Source: Streptomyces regalis
GTDB taxonomy: Bacteria > Actinomycetota > Actinomycetes > Streptomycetales > Streptomycetaceae
NCBI RefSeq assembly: GCF_001509475.1
Contig: NZ_LLZG01000380.1
Location: 1 to 47,775, forward strand
Direction: 5' to 3'
Length of the DNA stretch: 47,775 nucleotides
The notes beneath the pieces are model-generated. The model had not been told where the DNA came from. It saw nothing but the letters and a program-made list of their open reading frames with translations, and did no database searches. The translations under genes and the position numbers were made by a program. Positions 34,061 through 42,827 of this stretch are shown here, one piece after another. Position 1 is the first letter of the stretch. Every line of letters starts with the position of its first letter.

Positions 34061-35593
34061 ATGTCTCGCTTCAAGCGCGTCCTCATCGTTCTCGGCTCCG
34101 TCGTCACGGTCCTCGTGCTGGCGGTCGGCGGCCTGTTCGCCTGGCTGTGGACCGGCGCCGACGTCAGCACGGTCGGCAAGGCGTCGTTCGACAACGCGCT
34201 GGCGATACCGCCCCTGGCCGAGTCGTCCGTCGACAAGGACGGCACCCGCGTCTTCGACCTGCGCATGCGCGCGGGCGAGACGGAGTTCGAGGCTGGCCGG
34301 AAGACCCCGACCTGGGGCTTCAACGGCTCCTACCTCGGCCCGACGCTGCGCGCGGCCCGCGGTGAGAGGGTCCGTGTACGCATCACGAACGGGCTCGACG
34401 AGGCGTCCGGCGTGCACTGGCACGGCATGCACCTGCCCGCACGGATGGACGGCGGCCCGCATCAGATGATCCACCCCGGCGGTACCTGGACTCCCCACTG
34501 GACCGTGGACCAGCCCGCCGCGACGCTCTGGTACCACCCGCACCCGCACGGCTCGACCGAACAGCATGTGCGCAAGGGCCTGGCCGGCATGTTCATCCTC
34601 GACGACCAGCGGTCCACGAAGCTCTCCCTGCCGAAGCGGTACGGCGTCGACGACCTGCCCGTCATCGTGCAGGACGTGCGCTTCGACGGCGCAAAGCTCG
34701 ACGGCGGCCGCAAGATCATGCAGAACGTGGGCTTCCTCGGCGACCGGACGATGGTCAACGGCACACTGCGTCCCTACCGGGAGGTCCGCGACGAGCTCAT
34801 ACGGCTGCGGCTGCTCAACGCCTCGACGGCACGCACCTACGCCTTCGGATTCCCGGACGGCCGCGCCTTGTCGCTCATAGCGACGGACGGAGGTCTGCTG
34901 GAGCGGCCCGAGTCCATGGAGCGTGTCCAGCTGTCGCCGGGCGAGCGAGCCGAGATCGTCGTACGGATGCGGGCGGGTGAGCGCGTGATGCTGCGCAGCT
35001 TTCCGCAGGACAACTACGGGGACAGCTGGCAGCGCAGGTTCGGTGGGGGCGACGACTCCTTCGACGTCCTGGAGCTGCGGGCGGCCAGGAAGCTCCGGCC
35101 CTCGCCCGAGATACCCACCGGGCTGGGCGAGTTGGAGACACCCGACGGCACGGATGCGGTGCGGGGCAGGTACTTCGACCTGAAGCGGTCCGGTATCAAC
35201 GGGCGGTCGATGGGCATGGGCCGCGTCGACGAGACGGTCACGCGCGGGACGACGGAGGTGTGGACGGTCCGCAACAGCAACGGCATGCCGCACAACTTCC
35301 ATGTGCACGACGTGCAGTTCCGGGTGCTGGAGGTGAACGGTGAGGCACCGCCGCCGGCGCTACGCGGACCGAAGGACACGGTTTTCCTGCCGAACGGGAC
35401 GACCATGAAGCTGGCGCTGCGCTTCACCGGGCCGGCGGATCCGGACACGCCGTACATGTACCACTGCCATCTGCTCTACCACGAGGACGAGGGGATGATG
35501 GGTCAGTTCGTGGTGGTGGAGAAGGGGCAGCGGGCGCAGGCGCCGTCGGGTGGCGGCGGGACACTCGGTCACTCGGGGCACCAGCACGGCTGA
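34061..35593 (+). CDS. Membrane-anchored multicopper oxidase
   Basis: A 510-residue oxidase of the three-domain CueO/laccase type. N-terminal residues 5-30 form a membrane anchor (VLIVLGSVVTVLVLAVGG), placing the catalytic part outside. All copper motifs are present: HWHG (119-122), HPHPHG (159-164), HNFHVHD, and the T1 site HCHLLYHEDEGMM. There is no Tat twin-arginine signal, which differs from many periplasmic relatives. A His-rich tail (GHSGHQHG) ends the protein. ATG at 34061 has GAGGA about 10 nt upstream and begins the anchor; an upstream in-frame start (33995) is less likely. The substrate may be Cu(I) or phenols. No copper regulator is adjacent. Confidence 0.94.
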   Translation: MSRFKRVLIVLGSVVTVLVLAVGGLFAWLWTGADVSTVGKASFDNALAIPPLAESSVDKDGTRVFDLRMRAGETEFEAGRKTPTWGFNGSYLGPTLRAARGERVRVRITNGLDEASGVHWHGMHLPARMDGGPHQMIHPGGTWTPHWTVDQPAATLWYHPHPHGSTEQHVRKGLAGMFILDDQRSTKLSLPKRYGVDDLPVIVQDVRFDGAKLDGGRKIMQNVGFLGDRTMVNGTLRPYREVRDELIRLRLLNASTARTYAFGFPDGRALSLIATDGGLLERPESMERVQLSPGERAEIVVRMRAGERVMLRSFPQDNYGDSWQRRFGGGDDSFDVLELRAARKLRPSPEIPTGLGELETPDGTDAVRGRYFDLKRSGINGRSMGMGRVDETVTRGTTEVWTVRNSNGMPHNFHVHDVQFRVLEVNGEAPPPALRGPKDTVFLPNGTTMKLALRFTGPADPDTPYMYHCHLLYHEDEGMMGQFVVVEKGQRAQAPSGGGGTLGHSGHQHG

Positions 35594-35636
35594 GCAAGGA
35601 GCGGAGGCGCACGGTCCGGGTCACTAATCTTGCGCC

Positions 35637-36410
35637 ATGACAACGGCATTGATTACGGGATCGACCGCGGGCATCGGCGCCGCGTTCGCGCGGCGGCTCG
35701 CTGCTGACGGGCATGACCTCGTCCTGGTGGCCCGGGACACCAAGCGGCTGCGGGAGCAGGCGACGGAGCTGCACGACCGGCACGGCATCGAGGCGGAGGT
35801 GCTGACGGCCGACCTGGCGGAGGACACCGGCATCGAGGCCGTCGCCGCCCGCCTCGGCGACCGCAGGAACCCCGTCGACCTGCTGATCAACAACGCCGGC
35901 TTCGGAAACAAGGGCCGCTATCTCGACGTCTCCATGGCCGACGAGCTGATGATGCTCAAGGTGCACTGCGAGGCGGTACTGCGGCTGACCTCGGCGGCGT
36001 CGGCGGCGATGCGGGAGCGGGGGCGCGGGGGTGTCGTCAACGTCGCGTCGGTGGCGGCCTTCGTGCCGCGCGGGACATACGGCGCGTCCAAGGCGTGGGT
36101 CGTGCAGTTCACGCAGGGGGCGGCGCGGGACCTGGCCGGGAGTGGGGTGCGGCTGATGGCGCTGTGCCCGGGGTTCGTACGGACGGAGTTCCACCAGCGC
36201 GCAGGGATGGGGACGGACAACATTCCGGGGTGGATGTGGCTGGATGCGGACAAGGTGGCGGCTGCGGCGCTGGAGGACCTGGCGCGGGGGAAGTCCCTGT
36301 CCATTCCGGACCCTCGGTACAAGGTGCTGATGGGCGCGACAAAGCTGGTGCCTCGGGGGTTGCTCGGGGGGATCAGCTCGAGGACGGGACGGAAGTACGG
36401 GCCGCAGTAA
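35637..36410 (+). CDS. Short-chain dehydrogenase/reductase
   Basis: A 257-residue classical SDR. Seen are the NAD(P) motif TGSTAGIG (7-14), NNAG (85-88), the catalytic Ser (S138) and YGASK (Y148, K152), then PGFVRTEFH. Arg/Lys after the second strand (VARDTKRL) favours NADP. The nearest style is the DltE/YciK-like cytosolic reductases; the substrate is unknown. TAATCT ends six nt before the ATG and no Shine-Dalgarno is seen, so a leaderless mRNA is inferred. It lies 43 bp after the multicopper oxidase gene on the same strand. Confidence 0.93.
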   Translation: MTTALITGSTAGIGAAFARRLAADGHDLVLVARDTKRLREQATELHDRHGIEAEVLTADLAEDTGIEAVAARLGDRRNPVDLLINNAGFGNKGRYLDVSMADELMMLKVHCEAVLRLTSAASAAMRERGRGGVVNVASVAAFVPRGTYGASKAWVVQFTQGAARDLAGSGVRLMALCPGFVRTEFHQRAGMGTDNIPGWMWLDADKVAAAALEDLARGKSLSIPDPRYKVLMGATKLVPRGLLGGISSRTGRKYGPQ

Positions 36411-36524
36411 AGGCCCTGCCGGCCGGTTCGGCCGGTTCGCCGACGCCGACAGGCACAGCGCCCCTGCGGCGGGGACAATAGTGCTGTTCGGTCGCGCCCA
36501 GGGGGGCCGGGAGGCGATGACGTC

Positions 36525-37217
36525 ATGACCTTCGTACAGCTCATCGACTGCAGGACCAGCCGCTTCGACGAGATGAACCGGCTGATGGACAGGTGGGTCG
36601 AGCAGACCAAGGGGAAGCGGACGGCGACGCACGACGTGATCGGCAAGGACCGGTCGGACGCGTCGCACTTCATCGAGATCGTGGAGTTTCCGTCGTACGA
36701 GGAGGCGATGCGGAACTCCAACCTTCCTGAGACCAATCGGATCTTCGAGGAGATGGTCGCGCTCTGTGACGAGACGCCGACGTTCACCGATCTCGACGTC
36801 GTGCGGGACGAGCAGCTGAACACCCTGGCCGCGCGGTCCTTCTTCGAGGCCATGGGCAAGACGGAGCCGGGGCGGATCGGTGAGCACCTCACCGACGACT
36901 ACGCGGATCACGATCCGTCGTACCCGCAGCCCGTCCAGGGCATCGACGGGATGCGCGAGGTGTACGCCGGCTGGTACGCCGCCTTCGACTTCACCTTCCG
37001 GATCGACGACCAGATGGCGCAGGACGACCAGGTGTGCACCCGGTGGACATGGGTCGCGCGGCACAAAGGTGAGTTCCTGGGGATTCCGGCGACCGGACAG
37101 GAAGTGACCATGCAGGGCATGACCTGGCAGCGGTTGCGGGACGGGAAGATCTGCGAAAGCCGCTGGCTCTACGACCGGGCGGGGCTGCTGGAGCAGCTTG
37201 GGGTACTCGGTCAGTGA
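36525..37217 (+). CDS. Two-domain protein: ABM-like plus SnoaL-type ester cyclase domain
   Basis: A 230-residue protein. Residues 1-95 resemble a small alpha-beta ferredoxin-like (ABM/EthD style) domain (FVQLIDCRTSRFDEMNRLMDR; FIEIVEFPSYEEAM). Residues 98-225 match the SnoaL/ester cyclase NTF2-like fold: IGEHLTDDYADHDP, FTFRIDDQMAQDD, VEVTMQGM in style and RLRDGKICESRWLYDRAGLL. Such proteins are often polyketide cyclases or unknowns. No polyketide synthase is nearby, so a general metabolic or stress role is as likely. ATG follows GGGAGG by 10 nt. Closed by a strong terminator shared with groEL1. Confidence 0.85.
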   Translation: MTFVQLIDCRTSRFDEMNRLMDRWVEQTKGKRTATHDVIGKDRSDASHFIEIVEFPSYEEAMRNSNLPETNRIFEEMVALCDETPTFTDLDVVRDEQLNTLAARSFFEAMGKTEPGRIGEHLTDDYADHDPSYPQPVQGIDGMREVYAGWYAAFDFTFRIDDQMAQDDQVCTRWTWVARHKGEFLGIPATGQEVTMQGMTWQRLRDGKICESRWLYDRAGLLEQLGVLGQ

Positions 37218-37228
37218 CCGCGAAGGGG

Positions 37229-37267
37229 AAAGGCCCCGCTCCGTCGCTGTGACGGAACGGGGCCTTT
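37229..37267. terminator. Bidirectional terminator
   Basis: AAAGGCCCCGCTCCGTC (37229-37245) pairs with GACGGAACGGGGCCTTT (37251-37267), 17 bp with one C-A mismatch and a GCTGT loop, flanked by A-rich and T-rich ends. It serves the SnoaL-type gene and the convergent groEL1. Confidence 0.9.
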
Positions 37268-37291
37268 TGTACGAACGCGGAGCGGCTGAGC

Positions 37292-39009
<1,718 letters not shown>

Positions 39010-39036
39010 CTGAAAGCAACTGAATGCTCGAGGTGA

Positions 39037-39345
39037 CTACTTCTCGATGATCGCGAGCACGTCGCGAGCCGAGAGGACGAGGTATTCCTCGCCGTTGTAC
39101 TTCACCTCGGTGCCGCCGTACTTGCTGTACAGCACGATGTCGCCGGTCTTGACGTCGAGCGGCAGGCGCTCGCCGTTCTCGAAGCGGCCCGGGCCCACGG
39201 CCAGGACGACGCCCTCCTGGGGCTTCTCCTTGGCGGTGTCCGGGATGACCAGGCCAGAGGCCGTGGTCTGCTCGGCGTCCAGCGGCTGGACCACAATGCG
39301 GTCCTCGAGCGGCTTGATGGCAACCTTGGAGCTGGCGGTCGTCAC
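39037..39345 (-). CDS. groES: 10-kDa co-chaperonin GroES
   Basis: A 102-residue lid of the GroEL ring. [16 protein letters not shown] opens the beta-barrel. The mobile loop is [19 protein letters not shown], the roof segment follows ([13 protein letters not shown]), and [19 protein letters not shown] ends it. GTG has GGGGGAGG 7 nt upstream, which fixes the start. Two CIRCE operators and a promoter lie upstream, so HrcA repression and heat induction of the groES-groEL1 operon are expected. Confidence 0.97.
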   Translation of the reverse strand: MTTASSKVAIKPLEDRIVVQPLDAEQTTASGLVIPDTAKEKPQEGVVLAVGPGRFENGERLPLDVKTGDIVLYSKYGGTEVKYNGEEYLVLSARDVLAIIEK

Positions 39346-39444
39346 GATCCGACCTCCCCCTTCGGAGATCTCACGGGGTTAACTGTCTGAGGTGGCGACC
39401 AGGTCGATCCGTCGTCGCGGGTGCCGGACCTGCCCGTCGCGTAG

Positions 39445-39471
39445 TTGGCACTCTCCAGTGGGGAGTGCCAG
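39445..39471 (-). promoter_or_regulatory. CIRCE operator (HrcA site), downstream copy
   Basis: TTGGCACTC (39445-39453), a 9-nt spacer and GAGTGCCAG (39463-39471) match the CIRCE pattern TTAGCACTC-N9-GAGTGCTAA with changes at the outer ends. It lies downstream of the predicted transcription start. Confidence 0.85.
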
Positions 39472-39478
39472 AGCCGAG

Positions 39479-39506
39479 ACTATGACCGTGATTAGCACTC
39501 GGTCAA
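39479..39506 (-). promoter_or_regulatory. groES-groEL1 promoter
   Basis: On the minus strand TTGACC (39506-39501), a 16-nt spacer and CATAGT (39484-39479) resemble a SigHrdB promoter. The -35 box lies within the spacer of the upstream CIRCE copy, and the other CIRCE copy sits just past the start, so HrcA would block it from both sides. Confidence 0.7.
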
Positions 39507-39518
39507 GCGGACTGCTAA
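39492..39518 (-). promoter_or_regulatory. CIRCE operator (HrcA site), upstream copy
   Basis: TTAGCACTC (39492-39500), GGTCAAGCG, then GACTGCTAA (39510-39518). The left arm is the exact consensus; the right arm has one change (C for G). Confidence 0.9.
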
Positions 39519-39648
39519 TTCGCGGCGCCGGCCGAGCCGGGTTCCTGGTCATCGGGGTTGCCGTGAGCGCCCCTGGGGCTGCCGCCCCCCGACCCCCGCT
39601 TCGACCCCAGACGGGCTGGGATGCACGGACCGGCACCGAAAAGTTCCG

Positions 39649-40515
39649 TCAGACGTAGTCCTCCAAACGGCCCACCGTCAGCCCCCTTCCCTGGACCTCC
39701 CGCAGCAGCCTCGTCGTTCGCTCCCTCAGGCTCAGGCCGGTCGGTTCGCCCGAAGGGACGGAGACGATGTCGCCGGCGCGCAGGCGGTGGGGTCCCTCCG
39801 CGTACGTCAGCTCGCCGTCGCCCTCCATCGCCGCCCGCCACAGCACCACCGCCCGCACGCCGCAGTCGGCTGCCGCACGGAGCGTGGTGGTGTCGTACGT
39901 GCCGTAGGGCGGCCGGAAGAGCTGGGGCCGGATGCCGAAGCGGGCACGGAGTTTGTTCTGTTGACCGCAGATCTCGGCGCGCTGGCCGGCGTACGGCAGA
40001 CCGCGCAGGGCGGCGTGGTCGAGGGTGTGGTTCTGCATCGACGCGCCCACCGACCGCAGGCGCGCGAAGTGGCCGTAGCCCGGACCGACCACGCTGTCGG
40101 TGAGGAACATGCTGACGGGCAGCCGTAGTTCACGGACCATGTCGACGAAGCGGGGGTCCTTCTCGGCGCCGTCGTCGTAGGTGAGGAAGACAACCCTGTC
40201 GCGGGTGCGGATGCGGTCCACGACGGGCAGCGGATCGTGCCCGGGCCGCCGATCACCGCCGGGCGAGACCTGCCGCCGGGCGGGTGGGGACGGGGGCGCG
40301 GGCAACGGGGCGGTGAGACCCCAGCGGCGGTACGGCTGCGCTGTGGGCGTCAGGCCGTTGGCCGACCGTGCCTGTTGTGCCGCCTTCTCGCCCGTCCCAC
40401 CGCCGGGGTCGTCCGATACGGCCGACCGGGCGCAGCCGGCGAGCAGAACGGGCGCCAGGACGACGGCTGCCAGAGCACGTACGAGCGCCGGCAGCGGTGC
40501 CGGCGCCGGCCTCAC
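39649..40515 (-). CDS. Lipoprotein polysaccharide deacetylase (NodB fold), second of a pair
   Basis: A 288-residue protein. Residues 1-28 form a lipoprotein signal with lipobox LLAGC, so it should be anchored outside the membrane. A Pro/Ala-rich linker follows. The NodB domain has FLTYDDGAEKDP (motif 1), the His motif NHTLDH, FRPPYGTYD and RLRAGDIV. The metal-binding Asp/His set looks complete. Likely acts on wall or capsule N-acetyl sugars; the substrate is unknown. GTG at 40515 overlaps the TGA stop of the upstream paralogue as GTGA, which implies translational coupling. An upstream extension in the same frame runs inside the paralogue and is rejected. Confidence 0.9.
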   Translation of the reverse strand: MRPAPAPLPALVRALAAVVLAPVLLAGCARSAVSDDPGGGTGEKAAQQARSANGLTPTAQPYRRWGLTAPLPAPPSPPARRQVSPGGDRRPGHDPLPVVDRIRTRDRVVFLTYDDGAEKDPRFVDMVRELRLPVSMFLTDSVVGPGYGHFARLRSVGASMQNHTLDHAALRGLPYAGQRAEICGQQNKLRARFGIRPQLFRPPYGTYDTTTLRAAADCGVRAVVLWRAAMEGDGELTYAEGPHRLRAGDIVSVPSGEPTGLSLRERTTRLLREVQGRGLTVGRLEDYV

Positions 40516-41504
40516 AGGTAGTCCTCCAGCCGGGCCACCGCGTACCCCTCGGCCGTCACTTTGTTCAGGAATCGGCGGATCATGTCGGGCATTGTGCCCT
40601 TCCAGTCGGCCCTGCCCCGGAAGTGGCTGAGGACGATGTCGCCAGGGCGGATCTTCCGGTCCCACTCGCGGTAGTCCCAGTGGTCGACGAAGACCTCCTC
40701 GTTCCACAGGGGGACGTACTCGATGCCGCAGGACTTCGCGGCGCGCAGGGTGTTCCTGTTGTAGTTGCCGAAGGGCGGGCGGAAGAGCAGCGGGCGCTTG
40801 CCGTAGCGCCTCTCGATCACCTCCTGCATGCCGCAGATCTCATACTTCTGGCGGTGGTACGAGAGGGCCGGGAGGTAGGGGTGGTGGAGGGTGTGGTTGT
40901 TCAGGACGACGCCGCTTCGCTGCATCCGCTTGAAGTAGCCGTAGTCCTCCTTGATCAGGTAGTCGCTGAGGAAGGCGGTGTACGGCACCTTCAGGTCGCT
41001 CATCATCCGCAGGAACGCCGGGTCCTTCTCGGCGCCGTCGTCGATGGTGAGGAAGACGACCCGCTGCTTGGTGGGGACGGTCGTGAAGACCGGCGGAAGG
41101 CCGAGCTCCGCGTGCCCGTCGACCTCGAAGCCGTTGCGGGTGGTGATCTCCGGCTTCCTGGTGGGTGGCGATGGGGGCGTGAGCGGGACGCGCGCCAGAC
41201 GCCAGCGCCTCGCGGCGGCGACCCGGGCGGCGTGCGCGGACCGGAACTTCTTGGCATGCGCGTCCGGGGTTTCTACCGGGGGCGGCGCCTTGAGGGGCCG
41301 CCCGCTCGGCGTGGGGCGTACGGCCGCATGTCCGCCTCCGCCGTCTCGTCCGCCTCCGTCACCCTGGGCACACCCCGAGGCGATGGCGGCGGCAGTGAGC
41401 GCGGCGATTCCGCCACGGATCCGTGAACGCCCGGCTGCGCGACGACGGCGCCCCGTGGCTGCTCCATTGCGGCGACTTTTGTCATTTTGTCGTACTACTC
41501 GCAT
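40512..41504 (-). CDS. Lipoprotein polysaccharide deacetylase (NodB fold), first of a pair
   Basis: A 330-residue protein. The signal is unusual: a long basic start (MRVVRQNDKSRRNG with RRRRAAGRSR) leads to a hydrophobic segment and lipobox IASGC. After a Gly/Pro linker the NodB domain shows FLTIDDGAEKDP, NNHTLHH, FRPPFGNYN and KIRPGDIVLSHF. The shared DDGAEKDP phrase marks it as a tandem paralogue of the next gene. ATG at 41504 has GAGGA 9 nt upstream. It is divergent from the methyltransferase gene across 90 bp. Both products probably act on the same wall polymer outside the membrane. Confidence 0.9.
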   Translation of the reverse strand: MRVVRQNDKSRRNGAATGRRRRAAGRSRIRGGIAALTAAAIASGCAQGDGGGRDGGGGHAAVRPTPSGRPLKAPPPVETPDAHAKKFRSAHAARVAAARRWRLARVPLTPPSPPTRKPEITTRNGFEVDGHAELGLPPVFTTVPTKQRVVFLTIDDGAEKDPAFLRMMSDLKVPYTAFLSDYLIKEDYGYFKRMQRSGVVLNNHTLHHPYLPALSYHRQKYEICGMQEVIERRYGKRPLLFRPPFGNYNRNTLRAAKSCGIEYVPLWNEEVFVDHWDYREWDRKIRPGDIVLSHFRGRADWKGTMPDMIRRFLNKVTAEGYAVARLEDYL

Positions 41505-41594
41505 GGAGCCGGATCCTCGCAGGCACCCGCCCCGAAGACCGGCCGACACCGCCGCCGGAGGCGGACCATCCACCGACTGGCCGACAATGACCCG

Positions 41595-42827
41595 GTGAAC
41601 GACCTCGCCTCCTTCTCCTGCCTCCTCACCCCCGAGGGCCGCGCCCTCCTCGACGCGGTACGCGACACCGACCCCGCCGACGAACTCGCCGTCGCCACCC
41701 GGCTGCGCCGCGAGCACCCCGCCGAGCTGGTGTCGGCGGCGCTCGGCCAGGCGCGGCTGCGCCAGCGGGCGGTGGCGAAGTTCGGGGCCGAGGACGCGGG
41801 GCGGATGTTCTTCACGCCGAACGGGGTCGAGCAGTCGACGCGGGCGAGTGTGGCGACGTATCGGGCCCGGCGGATGAAGGAACTCGGGGTCGGGTCGGTC
41901 GCCGATCTGTGCTGCGGGATCGGGGGCGACGCGATCGCGTTGGCGCGGGCCGGGATCCGGGTGCTGGCGGTGGACCGGGATCCGGGGACCGCGGCGGCGG
42001 CGCGGGCGAACGCGGAGGCGCTGGGGCTCGACGACCTCATCGAGGTGCGGGAGGCGGACGTCACGGAGGTCGGCACCGACGGCTACGACGCGGTGTTCGT
42101 CGACCCGGCGCGGCGTTCCTCCAAACGCGGCCGCATCTTCGATCCCGAGGCCTACTCGCCTCCGCTGTCCTGGGCCGTCGAGGCGGCCCGCAAAGCTCCG
42201 CGTGCCGCGCTGAAGATCGCGCCCGGAGTGCCGCACGAGGCGATTCCGGCCGAGGCCGAGGCCGAGTGGATCTCCGACGGCGGGGATGTGAAGGAGGCGG
42301 TGCTGTGGTTCGGGACCGAGCCCGGTGCGGTGCGGGCGACGCTGCTGCCCGGGCCGCGCAGCCTGCTCGGCAAGGGGCTTCCCGATCCCCACGTACGGCC
42401 GCTCGGGCGGTACTTGTACGAGCCCGACGGCGCCGTCATCCGCGCCCACCTGGTCGCCGAGGTGGCCGAGGAGCTTCAGGGCGGGCTGATCGACCCGACC
42501 ATCGCCTACGTCACCGCCGACGGGCTGCACCCGACCCCGTATGCCACGGCGTACGAGATCACCGACCAACTCCCCTTCAACGTCAAGAAGTTGAAGGCGC
42601 TGCTGCGGGAGCGGGAGGTCGGGATCCTGACCGTGAAGAAGCGTGGGTCGGCCGTTGAGCCGGAGGAGTTGCGGAAGAAGGTCAAGCCGTCCGGCCCTCA
42701 CTCGGCGACCGTGTTCCTGACCCGGGTCGCGGGGGCACCGACCATGCTGATCGGCGCCCCCGCGGGACCCGCTACTGCGGGACCGGCTACTGCGGGACCG
42801 GCTACTGCGGGACCGGCTACTGCGTGA
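41595..42827 (+). CDS. Class I SAM-dependent methyltransferase (THUMP-like C-terminal domain)
   Basis: A 410-residue protein. Helical N-terminal residues 1-95 precede the SAM motif DLCCGIGGD (104-112) and the motif VFVDPARRSSKRGR near 166-178. A C-terminal part with TKKGSAVEPEELRKK-style residues follows, matching the family often annotated as class I methyltransferase with THUMP-like domain; an RNA substrate is plausible but not shown. GTG at 41595 (VNDLASFS) follows GACAAT by six nt with no Shine-Dalgarno, so it is probably leaderless. The last 24 residues are four GPATA-type units encoded by a 15-bp tandem repeat, and the 3' end overlaps the convergent wall-binding gene by 11 nt. Confidence 0.88.
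   Translation: MNDLASFSCLLTPEGRALLDAVRDTDPADELAVATRLRREHPAELVSAALGQARLRQRAVAKFGAEDAGRMFFTPNGVEQSTRASVATYRARRMKELGVGSVADLCCGIGGDAIALARAGIRVLAVDRDPGTAAAARANAEALGLDDLIEVREADVTEVGTDGYDAVFVDPARRSSKRGRIFDPEAYSPPLSWAVEAARKAPRAALKIAPGVPHEAIPAEAEAEWISDGGDVKEAVLWFGTEPGAVRATLLPGPRSLLGKGLPDPHVRPLGRYLYEPDGAVIRAHLVAEVAEELQGGLIDPTIAYVTADGLHPTPYATAYEITDQLPFNVKKLKALLREREVGILTVKKRGSAVEPEELRKKVKPSGPHSATVFLTRVAGAPTMLIGAPAGPATAGPATAGPATAGPATA
42764..42823. repeat. 15-bp tandem repeat (4 copies) at overlapping gene ends
   Basis: Four units at 42764, 42779, 42794 and 42809 of GGGACCGGCTACTGC (the first has one change). On the plus strand they encode GPATA units of the methyltransferase tail. On the minus strand each unit carries TAG, and the first TAG met is the stop of the wall-binding gene. 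Confidence 0.92.

Noticed and set aside
42764..42823. CRISPR-like array
   Set aside because: Units are directly adjacent 15-bp repeats without spacers and are translated on one strand.
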